DNA of 64,000 bases from Mucor racemosus (taxonomy: Eukaryota; Mucoromycota; Mucoromycetes; Mucorales; Mucoraceae). The notes under the pieces are model-generated. The model was not told the origin of the DNA, did not search any database, and was given only the letters and a program-made list of their open reading frames with translations. The position numbers were made by a program, and so were the translations under genes. The stretch is taken from positions 1,178,001 through 1,242,000 of the forward strand of contig JAPEHQ010000016.1 of NCBI GenBank assembly GCA_027405735.1. The letters are read 5' to 3'. This document shows, piece after piece, positions 21,108 through 31,403 of this stretch; position 1 is the first letter of the stretch, and each line of letters opens with the position of its first letter.

Positions 21108-21516
21108 GATTTTTTAATGTATTAAGAATATCTACTTTTTTTTTTCTTTTTTTTCCCATTAAATCATCGAGTATTTATATATAAAAATAATTCTATTATT
21201 TCAAGGGGTCTATATTATACATTTATAAGATCTTGAAGGGAGCAAAAGCAGTGTACAAGAATAAATTTATACATTACGAGAGACATGTTCAGGGAGCCCC
21301 CATGTCAAAGGGGGCAATTATATGAGTTTCGTAATAAAGGAGATACTGTATGTAATGTATATACAATTGTACATACAATAAAAGAACGATGCACCCCCTC
21401 TCCTTTTGCTTACCCGCCTTTCAATTGTTTTTATTTTTTTTTTCACATATTTCAATTTCGTATATATGTTTAAATTACTGAATTTCTGATTTATTTTGTG
21501 AGTGTATATATTATAT
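21108..21516. other. intergenic, GH16 promoter region
   Basis: Contains the pyrimidine/purine leader of the GH16 gene (minus-strand A/G-rich at 21130-21160 as written). No gene. Confidence 0.4.
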
Positions 21517-21809
21517 CTAATCTTCCTCATTAGTAGAAGGAAGAGCCCAGTAACTACCAACAACAGGGATCTTGCTCAAAATATCCTTCTTCAACAAAGG
21601 AATATCAGAACCCAAAAGAAGAACAGCAGAACCAGCACCAACACCCCAGGTGGCAAGGTTAGGAGCACTGAGAAATAAAAATAATAATAAATTAATATAA
21701 AAAATATGCAAATCAATTCTTGTTATTTTTTCTCTCTTTACATCTTGATAAGTTTCTCGGGTGAGAGAATAGAGAAGTGAGGGGAAGTGACAATTTTAGC
21801 GACAGGCAT
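21517..21809 (-). CDS. QCR10: cytochrome bc1 complex subunit 10
   Basis: Two exons (21809-21742 and 21667-21517) encode 72 residues, close to the 77 of yeast Qcr10. After a short matrix-side N terminus comes the family core APNLATWGVGAGSAVLLLG, a single membrane span, followed by DIPLLKKDILSKIPVVGSYW. The start codon is ATG at 21809-21807 in the small first exon. The protein is a supernumerary subunit of mitochondrial complex III associated with the Rieske protein. The small size and split gene make it easy to miss. Confidence 0.85.
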
Positions 21810-22182
21810 TTTTGATATTATAAGAACAAAAGGTGGAAAAATAAGAAAATATCAATATCAGGGCCCTTTTCCAAATTTGAAAATTGCTGGTATCTGTGAT
21901 ATTTAACCCACCCTACTCATGATGACATCAGTTGAGCGCAAAGGTCTAGGTTGGGCGGCGCTGCTGCTGCTGCTGGTGGTGGTGGGATTGATTTTTCAGA
22001 AAAAAAGTTTAGAATCAGACTTAAAGGGTTTTTATGAAAGCTCATGAATAGCTATCATGGTAAATAAAACTGGTAGTAATAGCTCAATATGTCAGATTTA
22101 TCTTTGTATTTTTTATTTTGCTTTAAATTGATTCAAAAAATATTTACATGCACCGAAATATAAGTATGTCGAATTAAAAAAA
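21810..22182. other. intergenic, QCR10 promoter and RhoGAP 3' flank
   Basis: Holds a GCTGCTGCTGCTG/GTGGTGGTG triplet stretch at about 21957-21990 and no gene. Confidence 0.4.
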
Positions 22183-23602
22183 TTATTTATTATGGCTTGT
22201 TTCAATGACAGATTTGTTTAATTGAACTACTTGTAAAGGATCATTAGGTCCATATCTCGATCTTCTCGAAGGCATTGTCTTTGCACGCTTCACTCTTGAT
22301 TCTTTTTGTTGAGATGCTAGAACAGATAAAGGCGTTGTTGTGGAAGACGAGTTTAGTGAATCTGATAAATCTACGGATTTTTGATGTTGATGAGTATGAT
22401 AAGGATGGCTAGTAGTATTAGAAATAGGCGTATGGAAAGTATTAATTGTGTTGTAACGAATGGGTTGACTATTATGACGCTGAGCAGATGGATGCTGTGG
22501 AGTCGATGTAGTTGTTGGGGTAGATAATGATTTATTAATATCCTGCTTTACATCTGTTGTTGGATTGTCACTTGAAGTTGCTGCTGCTACTGCTGCTGCT
22601 TCATCTGCCTCCTTTTGTTGCTGATTAAGTACAGTGAACCAAGATGAACGAGGCATTTTGAAACAATGTTGATGTTCAACTAAAAATTGAACTACTTTTT
22701 GAGAAGTCTTGTATTGAGTAGGATTTAATGCATGTTCTGGATTAAGTAAAATGCCAGGAGTAAATACAGAAGCCAAATTAAAAGTATCCATTTTTGTAAT
22801 TTGAACATTTTGACTGAATAAAGATAATAAATCCAATAGATAAAATAAAAGATATTGATGATGTTCTGGTAATTGTTCGATTAAATTTTGAAATTGTACA
22901 ACTTTTTCATCTTCTGTTGATGGAGTTGTTGAAGTGACAACATCACGAAATGGTTGATATAATTGATGTATAATAACAGGTTCAGGTAAATAATTCAAAA
23001 ATCTTCGTAATACATTTGCTGCATCATGAACCGAAAATCCTTTCCAATCTAATTGTCTACCGTAATCTGGTGCTGTATTGAAGATTTGTTGTAATTGACC
23101 GATTCTTTTAGCACTATGCAATATATAAATAAATTGCCTGTTGAATAACCGCTAGATAGATGATATCCCATTTACCTGCCGCTCATGCGAAACACACCTT
23201 CAGTGTATAAGCCTAATAAAAAGTCGGGGAGAGTGTGAGATTTTTTTTTTTGGTTTTTTTTTGTGGATACTGTTGGGCGATTTTTTTTTACCTTGGTCTT
23301 TAAGAAATGAACCACATTTTGCTACAATAACTGGTATAAATCCAACATACTGAACATCATTGTCAACATAAGCAATAGCAGCTCGAGCACATTTCAAACT
23401 ATCTTGTAATGGAACGCCAAAGATTTGATCGTCTTTTTTTTTTTTTTTTTTTTTTGGACGATTAATTTAATATTCCAATTGATTGCTGCTCACCCTTTTT
23501 CTACATACCTTGCTTTTGTGAAATTGGTTTATTATTCGAATTGTTTGTGACCTTTTTCCACCAACTTTTTATAGGTGTATCTTTATTTGAATCAATATCC
23601 AT
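22183..23602 (-). CDS. RhoGAP-domain protein
   Basis: Exons 23602-23509, 23432-23292, 23212-23176 and 23113-22183 give 400 residues. The RhoGAP domain fills about residues 33-210: IFGVPLQDSLKCARAA, then GLYTEGVFRMSGS carrying the arginine finger, then AANVLRRFLNYLPEPVI and the NLASVFTPGIL block. It should speed GTP hydrolysis on a Rho or Cdc42 GTPase and so shape actin polarity. The C-terminal half is low-complexity (Gln, Ser, Thr, His, Ala) with basic patches. Start ATG 23602 precedes a short tail before the domain; a start in an upstream exon beyond the T-run at about 23636-23658 cannot be excluded, because TTTCTGCAG there resembles a splice acceptor. Intron 1 ends in an A22 run before its AG. 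Confidence 0.85.
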
Positions 23603-25276
23603 TGATCTACCGTTGTAAGGTTTTATTTTCTGCAGAAAAAAAAAAAAAAAAAAAAAAAATAGTTTGAAAAAAGAGAAAAAGAAGCAAAATATTATAAAAA
23701 GACTTTATTTTTTTTATTTCGCGTATGATGATATAAAAATAGTAAAATAACCAAAAGCGGGTATCAAATTGATTACCCAAAATATAATTGACACACACAT
23801 ATAAACACATGGCCCGAATTTAATTCCTTATAATATATCATGGGTGGTTAAGATCACGGCAAGTTATTTCTATACGCCACAATTAGCGCACATTCCAGTT
23901 GCATCTTTAGTTTTTACTCTTTTAATCGGCATAATTTGATTGCAGAACTGTAACTAATGTATATTCCTTGGGATTAAAGAGATCATCGTAGAACTCCGTT
24001 TTCCCAGTTCATGATCTAGTGTAACAATTTTCACCATTGTTGGTACTTTTAGTAATTGGCTGAGAAAATTAACGCAGTATTATGTTGGGAATGTAGTGTG
24101 TATACCTTTACAGTTTTCGTATGAAATTTTGTTGAGAAAAAAATGATGTTAAATTGAGACTAAAAAGCGAAAATTGAGCCTTGGGAAATCGAACATTTGA
24201 GGTATTGGATAAGGTAGAATGGACAACAGTTTTATAAAGAATGCAATTGATATAATATATAATATTGGGTCTGCAACGTTATTATTATTATTTATCATTT
24301 GTCATCAAGGGTACATGTATATTTTTTTTTCGGTGCACCCTCTTCGGTCATAATTTTTGTTTGTTCAATTCCATGGTTAGAAAGAGCTTTCTAATCCACC
24401 GAAACTCTTTGATATGGAGCTTATTGACTTTTAAAGACGCTCAAACCTAAATACAGCAGTGTTTCCAATTCTGGAAGAGTGTCTGCAACAAAAAGTTAAT
24501 ATGAGCGACCCAATTATTGAGTGTTATTGAGCTTAAATACGATAGTTTTGGTCACGATACACCTTTTTTTTTTTTTTTGCATTTGCTAGATGCAAATTGC
24601 CAAAAAAAAAAAAAAAAAAAAAAATCCAAATAATCAAATCCATATATAATGGACGTAGAATACAGTAAATTCCATTTATTCAATGAGACTGCACTTATTT
24701 AAGTACTTTGAATGCTCCATTTTAATAGCTTATGCCTATTTTTACCGTCTCAAAGCATACCAAACGAATACTGCCATCTAGTAGATTCGTTTTGAAGTAT
24801 TGTTACAATTTTTTTAAATTAAAATTTCAATTCGACTTTTCAATCAAGAAATAAAACTCCTTACTAACGTAATAATTGATCACATATGACCAAAATAGCG
24901 CTATCTTTGTGATAGCAATGTTTGTTTATCGTCTGAGATCCGATTTGTTTGATATATCTCAATAAAGCTGAAACCGTGTTTTGTCAAAGATATCTTTAGA
25001 TTTTGCAGAACAAACGTGCTGGAATAAAATATTAAAAGTTATACTGTAGAGTGTTAGATTACATATATTTTGTTGTTACATAGGTGGATCTTTATTATTC
25101 AGTTTTAATCGCAAAAATCCTTGAAAAGTCAAATTTTATATTAAAATGTCAAATTGGAAAAATATGGTAATTGCATTTTCAAATTTCATACCCTGATCCT
25201 AACATATTTTTATTGTTTAATCTCATCTAATAAAAATTTGTTGTCACAAAGCATATAGCTATATAATATATGGACT
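23603..25276. other. intergenic, no gene
   Basis: AT-rich, with homopolymers at 23636-23658 and about 24563-24624. The latter is a T-run/A-run pair around TTTGCATTTGCTAGATGCAAA, able to form a weak hairpin. No coding region or clear repeat module is recognised before 25277. Confidence 0.4.
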
Positions 25277-25551
25277 CGATATGATACTTCCTGAAAAGGT
25301 TACACTCCATAATTTAAAATGGATTTTAATTATTTTGTTTATAGTTGCTATACTTTCCTAAAATTTCAAAAACTCCAATTGTCACCATCTTCAATCTTCA
25401 AAATCGGAGCATCTTCTTTTTCTATGATTATATACAGATATACAGTAACCTCGTACTAAACACTTGGACTTGTATACCTTCGACACTGCCAAATAGATAT
25501 GAATTAGTCGCATTATACTACCTCCTACCTATTCTCAAATTTATTTTACAT

Positions 25552-25800
25552 TGTTATGTCAGTGTTGTATCTTAGGTCGCACATTCAAGGTCTCAGTCAA
25601 TATTCGGTATTATAGTAAATCAACAGGAGTCCATGTTGATTCACATGCGTCTTATTAAATTGGTATAATGTCCTTAGATAGTAATTCTGTGTAATAGTTA
25701 TAATGAAAAGTATATAAATACATCCTCTAGATGTATTGTTACAGTAATAAAAGATGCAATATTTTGGCAAGATTATTTCTTAAAACCGTTTGACATTTCA
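25552..25800 (+). mobile_element. solo LTR, 249 bp, family 1
   Basis: Begins TGTTATGTCA and ends TTTGACATTTCA (TG...CA with imperfect inverted ends TGTTATGTCA/TGAAATGTCAA). Flanked by the 5-bp duplicate TACAT at 25547-25551 and 25801-25805. The surrounding module A reads in register without it. A second copy of equal length lies at 30249-30497. The internal retrotransposon is gone, as expected after LTR-LTR recombination. Confidence 0.9.
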
Positions 25801-26119
25801 TACATCTAATGAAAGACTCAAAAACGCGTAAATTCCACTGCTTTTTTCTTGAAAACTGGGTCTCACTTTTCATCGCTGCTATACTTTTTGTTTCACTAAA
25901 CAACACCAAAATAAAATTATATGCCAATGTACCTGAGATGTTGACCTTTAATCCAAAAACAAGTATCCAAAAATATCCTATTTTTTACAAGTGGTATTAA
26001 TATTTCAGTGCTAATGTTTCAGATTTTTACACGTATTTCTCTACTATAAATTGAAAACTTTAGGCCCTCATATTTCTACAAAACGTTAAGCTACACTAAC
26101 AATTTTTAATAATAAAACT

Positions 26120-26188
26120 AGCATTAGTGTCGAGCCGGGTTTTGCCAGTCAAATTTACTAGTATAAGCTGGACTCAACAGCACACCTA
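26120..26188. mobile_element. 69-bp insertion with 9-bp flanking duplicates
   Basis: AATAAAACT occurs at 26111-26119 and again at 26189-26197, and other module A copies have only one. The insert is comparatively GC-rich (GTCGAGCCGGG). It may be a very small non-autonomous transposon or filler DNA captured at a break; inverted ends are not convincing. Confidence 0.6.
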
Positions 26189-26291
26189 AATAAAACTTGC
26201 TTGTTTTGAAGTGCTCTATAACATATTTCAGTATAAAAAATTCTGAGCATTTTTATTTTTTTTTCTTTTTTTTTGATATTTTTGTAGTCGA

Positions 26292-26986
26292 TGTTATGTC
26301 AATGCTCATCATAGGTCTTGTGGAATATGTACACATTTATCCACTAACGTTATATTGATCTCCATTTCATCTGATTCTCAATTAAAGTACAGCTGACATG
26401 AATAGACATTACACTACTAAATGATATATGCTGATTCATACTAATATAAATTTTCTACCAAGCTTCTATCCTAGCAACTTATAGTTAAAGACCAATCAAC
26501 ATAATGTGGATTTAATCACACCATTATGATCAAGGACCCATGAACTCTATGAATACACCGATTGGTTACTATCAAGATTTATGTCTGCCAAGGGATATTA
26601 TTGGCTATGTATGGACCTAGGAATGCTTACCTAATCTCTCTGATAAAAACTATAATAAAGAGGACATTTATTTATTACAAAAGTCCTCAAGTAGAATTTA
26701 ACTTGATAATAAAACCCTAATGTTATCTAGTCGAATTCTTACTGTTTTTTTATACTTTTTTTCCGTGAATAGCTCTGTCTGTTCCACAGGTCTCACATCC
26801 AAGATCACAGTCTATAATTAGTGTTACAGCAAATCAATGTGGATCATTGATTTACATCATATTTTTAGATAGTAAACCCCTAGTAATAGTTATAATTAAT
26901 GTATATAAATACATCCAAAGGATGTATTGTTAATAAAAGTAGAATATTCTGGCAAGATCATTTATATAGACTCTTTTGACATTTCA
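26292..26986 (+). mobile_element. solo LTR, family 1, split by another LTR
   Basis: Begins TGTTATGTCAAT at 26292 and ends TTTTGACATTTCA at 26986, with 5-bp duplicates GTCGA at 26287-26291 and 26987-26991. Removing the nested LTR (26319-26788 plus one GGTCT) leaves about 220 bp that align with the family 1 LTRs. Module A continues in register after 26991 (GATTCCAAAAGTTTTCGTTA versus GATTCTAAAAATATTCGTTA). Confidence 0.85.
26319..26788 (+). mobile_element. solo LTR, 470 bp, nested inside another LTR
   Basis: Begins TGTGGAATATG and ends CTGTTCCACA, perfect 7-bp inverted ends TGTGGAA/TTCCACA. Flanked by GGTCT at 26314-26318 and 26789-26793. It interrupts the family 1 LTR at 26292-26986, so it is the youngest layer of a three-level nest. 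Confidence 0.85.
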
Positions 26987-27069
26987 GTCGATTCCAAAAG
27001 TTTTCGTTATATTTAATTATTCTAAACGAGCCGAACTTTTTTTATGCAACCGAGCTTTTTTATGAAGTG

Positions 27070-27322
27070 TGAAATTTTAAAACGGTCTTAAGAAATAATC
27101 TTGCAAAAATATTGCATCTTTTATTACTGTAACAATACATCCAGAGGATGTATTTATATACTTTTTATTATAGCTATTACACAGAGTTACTGTCTAAGGA
27201 CACTATGCCACCAATTAACTAGGACGCATGTAAAACAACGTGGACGCCTGTTGATTTACTATAATACCGAATATTGACCAAGGCCTTGAATGTGCGATCT
27301 AGGATATAATATTGACATAACA
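27070..27322 (-). mobile_element. solo LTR, family 1, without target duplicates
   Basis: The reverse complement starts TGTTATGTCAATATTATATC and ends in TTTTAAAATTTCA, close to the LTRs at 25552 and 30249. Flanks differ (AAGTG and AAATC). It lies exactly where module A2 stops and module D1 begins, replacing module X, so it probably marks a deletion by recombination between two LTRs. Confidence 0.8.
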
Positions 27323-27660
27323 AAATCAGAGAAAACAAAACAACTGTTAAAAAACTGATACCCTAATATACATTAAGATCAAGATTGATAAAAGGTGCAT
27401 TCATTGTGTAGTAAAAATAGCAACATTTTGATGGATAAAAATTACAGGAACAGGATGTTGTGTTTGCCTCAGGTTTTTTAAAAGGGGTTTAAAAGCATAC
27501 TGCATCAAACTTACTTAGCTGTTAAATACTCACCATGTGATATTAGCATCATCTTGTTTCATATTTAATTGCTGTATTATTAAAATTAAAGCTTTTCATA
27601 GCCTATAATAATGACAATAGGATGCTTCTGATTTTAGATTGACATTTATTTATCATAAGG

Positions 27661-27875
27661 CGGGCTGATCATACGTTTGATACTACGATACTACTGTAGA
27701 TGAAACCAGTCAATTTAATTTATGGAATTCGAATGAAAATACCGAGAAACCATTTGTAAGTACTTAAGTTGGTTCTGGAAAGCATTGAATAAATTGGCTT
27801 GGGACAAAGAGGGTAAAAATGCGGCAATAATAGGTCCCAGTGATGGCCATGTGCATGTTTCTGATGTTGGAGGGG
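27661..27875 (+). pseudogene. dynein intermediate chain-like fragment in module D1
   Basis: The segment is broken by stops and frame changes, but parts read LNKLAWDKEGKNAAI followed by GPSDGHVHVSDVG, resembling the last WD repeat of cytoplasmic dynein intermediate chains (ALNRVRW...GREIAVGDSEGQIVIYDVG in animals). The better-preserved copies are in D2 and D3. A GTAAGA donor-like site follows, as in a genuine exon end. Confidence 0.5.
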
Positions 27876-27938
27876 TAAGACTAACACTCAATTTAAATTA
27901 CCTCTAGCGCATTAATTATCAAGTAAGATCATATTATC

Positions 27939-28301
27939 TAGGATTTCACAAACAACGCATCGTATTACGGTTAACCGAGTTTGACTGCTTTAACGGGCCG
28001 TTTTTTATGCAAACTCGAATGAGGGTATTCGAGTTTCTTCTTTTCTTTTTTTGTTAGCTAAGCTCGAAAACAGGATTGAAAAAATACTTCAAGTTGTGAA
28101 ACTGTCAAATATGCTATTATCGATTCATAATCCCATATTAACTTGACAAGGTTGCTATTAACAGCCTCCTTAAGGCAAACCAATACTTGCTCCCACCCCG
28201 TTTTTTATCTGGGTTACAAAAGAACGGGCCGTTTTCCAACTCGAATCGAATGGCCGTTTCCGTTAAAACTCGATTCAAACTCGAATCGAAGCCCATTCCT
28301 A
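27939..28301. mobile_element. non-autonomous hAT-type MITE, 363 bp
   Basis: Inserted in module D1 and flanked by an 8-bp duplicate ATATATC-type site (ATATTATC at 27931-27938 and 28302-28309); D2 has a single ATATTATC at the same place. Ends are TAGGATTTC and CATTCCTA (imperfect inverted repeats TAGGA[A/T]T). Subterminal ACTCGAAT/ATTCGAGT motifs recur near both ends, typical of hAT transposase binding sites. No coding frame. Confidence 0.8.
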
Positions 28302-30248
28302 ATATTATCATCAAATAAACTACCACATAGTATTAACATGTACAAAGGTTTACAGTAATAAGCTTGAATCAAGTGGGTACAGCATCATTAATTCTTGAAA
28401 AAGTTCTCAAGTATTATAAAATCTCTTATTTTTAAGACTTACGAGGCTTATAAGCGGAACATTAATTTAGAAAATTATTTTTGTCCAGATCATCAATTTT
28501 GACATTTTTTAATTTTTTTTTTTCTGTTTTTACAAATCTAGAGTTAATTATACTACCAATTATAAAAACAAAAAATATACACATATACAGGATTTAGCGC
28601 TCTATTTGCCCAATAAAAAATAGTAAACATTTTTATTGCAAAATATTACATGAAAATCTTTTAATCAAAAAACCGTTTTTGGGCCAAAGATGCTAAGTTT
28701 CATTACTTAACATTTAATATTAAGCCTTTATAAAATGTGTATTAGTTATGGCTACAATTTTCTCTCACAATGTAATATATTTAAACGTTGATTTTGGTGC
28801 CAAAATTTGATTTTTTTATTTTTTGATCAAAATCATGAGTGTTGGTAAGGATAAAATGAGCCCCGAAAATGTCCGCTACAAAATCTGAGTTTTCATACCG
28901 TACGTGGTTAAATATAAGAAAAGTTAAAAAAAAAAGGCATTTTTATTTAATATTTAGATATACCACAGTATAAGAGGAGACTTAGACGTTCAATCTTGCT
29001 ATGCTCAATTACGGCGTCGCCCTAAAGGCTCGCTTTTGCAATTTTTTAATGAATATATGATACGACAGACGGTTTTTCTGGTAGAATAATGTATGTTTCT
29101 ATGATAACAGGTATTGCCTATTTTGTTTATTAGTTTTTTAAGGTTTATGCGCTGTGATGCTGCTTTTACATTGGCTGAAATGTGCAATTTAGCAGGGTTT
29201 TAAATTCGCTAAATAATGTAAAGCGTTGGAAATCATTTTATACGTGTGTTGTTTCTCTCTTTTTGTTTTCATATTCCAAGGATATATTCACCGTTTTATA
29301 AGGCATATCAGATTACTATCAAGCTGGTATTCTTTTCTTTTATTATCTGAATACGCATGCTAACATAAAGGACTAATATTTTTAATGTAGGTAGCAGTCT
29401 ATATTGGAGATTGATATTTTATTTAACTGCATTCTAAGATCAAATATCATTATTTACTACTGTATTGTTGGACGTATTTCTTGATTACTAGATCAATCGA
29501 AGGCAAAGACATTCATAATATCTACTCAATAAAAAGCTACAACTGGCTATAAACTCACGAAATGTTCCAGAAAAGTGATACAATTTCAAATGATATAGAA
29601 ACAAAAAAAAAAAGAATAATCTAATGTCTTGTCTAATAACCATAATAGTTTTGATGGTAGCTAGTGTATACTTGAAAACAAATCTTTTTGCAGCTGACAA
29701 TCGTAAACTAAAATAGTAAGTTTAAAGAAGGTTAATTTGTTTAAATTTTATAAGTGATAAAGTAATATATATATAATCATCCTAGATTTGTCTTGCATAT
29801 AAATTTAAGCAGTAAGTGTTATTTAAGTTTATTATGCTTGTGCAAAACTCATTTTTGCTGCAAAAATTATACTGTAATTATAAACATATTTCCAAATGAT
29901 GATAATCGTAAATACAGTATATTGGTTCTTGCATGTATTGCTCGACATCAACAACATATTGAATTGATTGTATTGTCTATAATATATTTTAATGAAAGCA
30001 AATGTAATTTAAAAACCCATTCCAGTAAAAAAATGCAATGGAATTTTGAGAACGGCACGATGCTCATGTACAAACCAATTTGTGCCCATGTGTATATTAT
30101 TATCTTTTTAAACATATTCAGTGGGCACAACAGCTCAGGAATCAGGAACTACGAAGTAAGTTGAACTAGTGCGTTAAACAGTTTTGTGCAGTTTGGGATT
30201 TGTACCTATCTAAACTAAACTCAGACACATCTTTCACATTAAACATTG

Positions 30249-30497
30249 TGTTATGTTAATATCATATCTTAGGTCGCACATTCAAGGTCGCAGTCAATAT
30301 TCGGTATTATAGTGAATCAACAGGTGTCCACGTTGATTCATATATATGCGTCTTAGTAAATTGGTGTAATGTTCTTAGATAGCAATTCTGTGTAATAGTT
30401 ATAATGAAAAGTATATAAATACATCCTCTGGATGTATTGTTAATGAAAAGTGTAATATTTTGGCAAGATTATTTCTTGAGACCGTCTTAACATTTCA
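30249..30497 (+). mobile_element. solo LTR, 249 bp, family 1
   Basis: Begins TGTTATGTTA and ends TTAACATTTCA, flanked by CATTG at 30244-30248 and 30498-30502. About nine in ten bases match the LTR at 25552. Module A3 reads through without it (compare A1 at about 15502-15540). Confidence 0.9.
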
Positions 30498-30578
30498 CAT
30501 TGCACAAAATACGATTGGAATTTTGAAGGTTTTTTGAAAATACATATCACTTTTTATAAACATATTTCAGGCATAATT

Positions 30579-31403
30579 TGATTTATCGAGACTTTGTAAA
30601 TTAAAATCAACGTAAAAAGCACCGTTTATTAGAATGAATTAAATATGGGTTTATATAGTTATTGGGATTGTGTGATAAGATCTAATGGACCCCTGTCCAT
30701 TAGATGTGACAATAGAAATTATTATTAATGTGTATGGATATAATATGTTGTTGTATTCCACCTACTAGTATCATACATTATCACCTTCTACAGTATCAAT
30801 ACATCTTACAATCTATTGACTACGACATGTATTGAAGCGCAAGTCTTGATATCGGATATAAGAAACTCCTAGCGTATCAAGTTTAATCCAGTAATTACCA
30901 AGAACGCTTTGACCTCAATTATGACACCACATTATTTCATCCCAGCAGTTAACCAATCAAGTAGTTATCAAATCAACATCCAAGCATATTTAGCGCAGCA
31001 TTGAAACAAGACAACTCACAAGCTCTGCAAGAACGGTTAAATTATGATTGATCCATTTCAATCCATAGATTACTATCGAACAGATCCAATAGTTCAATAG
31101 TGCCTTAAATTACATCTCAGGATCTCAATGTCTAATCAATATAAAAGGCCATACTTTTACATCTAAATAAACGATATCTTGTTTTTATTATACAGTTGAA
31201 GAACTGATTAATTACTCATTCTTTTATAATTGTATTCTTTTTTAAGTAATATTTATCAATCCTGAAAATATACGACATATTTTATGTTTCAGTGGTAATA
31301 TTGGAGTCATGAAATGTAACCTTGCTTGATTCTCATGTTGAACATCATGATTTGACAGATGTTCTAAATTGGTAATTCGGTAATTCCTAATTCTGATAGA
31401 TCA
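30579..31403 (+). mobile_element. solo LTR, 825 bp, separate family
   Basis: Begins TGATTTATC and ends GATAGATCA (8 of 9 inverted), flanked by TAATT at 30574-30578 and 31404-31408. It contains a TATAAAAGG box at about 31140 and AATAAA-like signals at about 31167, as expected of LTR promoters and polyadenylation regions. An 11-bp perfect hairpin (ATCTAATGGAC, 4-base loop) lies at 30680-30705. Other A modules lack this block. Confidence 0.8.

Larger units (their letters stand above)
25277..27069 (-). repeat. repeat module A2 (reverse orientation)
   Basis: The reverse complement aligns with A1, A3 and A5. It is interrupted by a solo LTR (25552-25800), a 69-bp insertion (26120-26188) and a nested LTR pair (26292-26986). 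The module sequence resumes in register after each. Confidence 0.75.
27323..30127 (+). repeat. repeat module D1
   Basis: Aligns directly with 47898-49860 (D2) and inversely with 50300-52740 (D3). Shared blocks include AAAAACTGATACCC, CACCATGTGATATTAGCAT, TCAAATATCATTATTTACTA and CAAACCAATTTGTGCCCAT. It carries a hAT-type MITE and a dynein-like fragment. Confidence 0.8.

Noticed and set aside
24560..24625. T-run/A-run hairpin as a terminator or RNA gene
   Set aside because: Homopolymers of both kinds are frequent in this genome and no adjacent transcript is supported.
29793..30164. 123-codon open frame in module D1
   Set aside because: The corresponding frame is broken in the inverse copy at 50229-50510, and no domain is recognisable.
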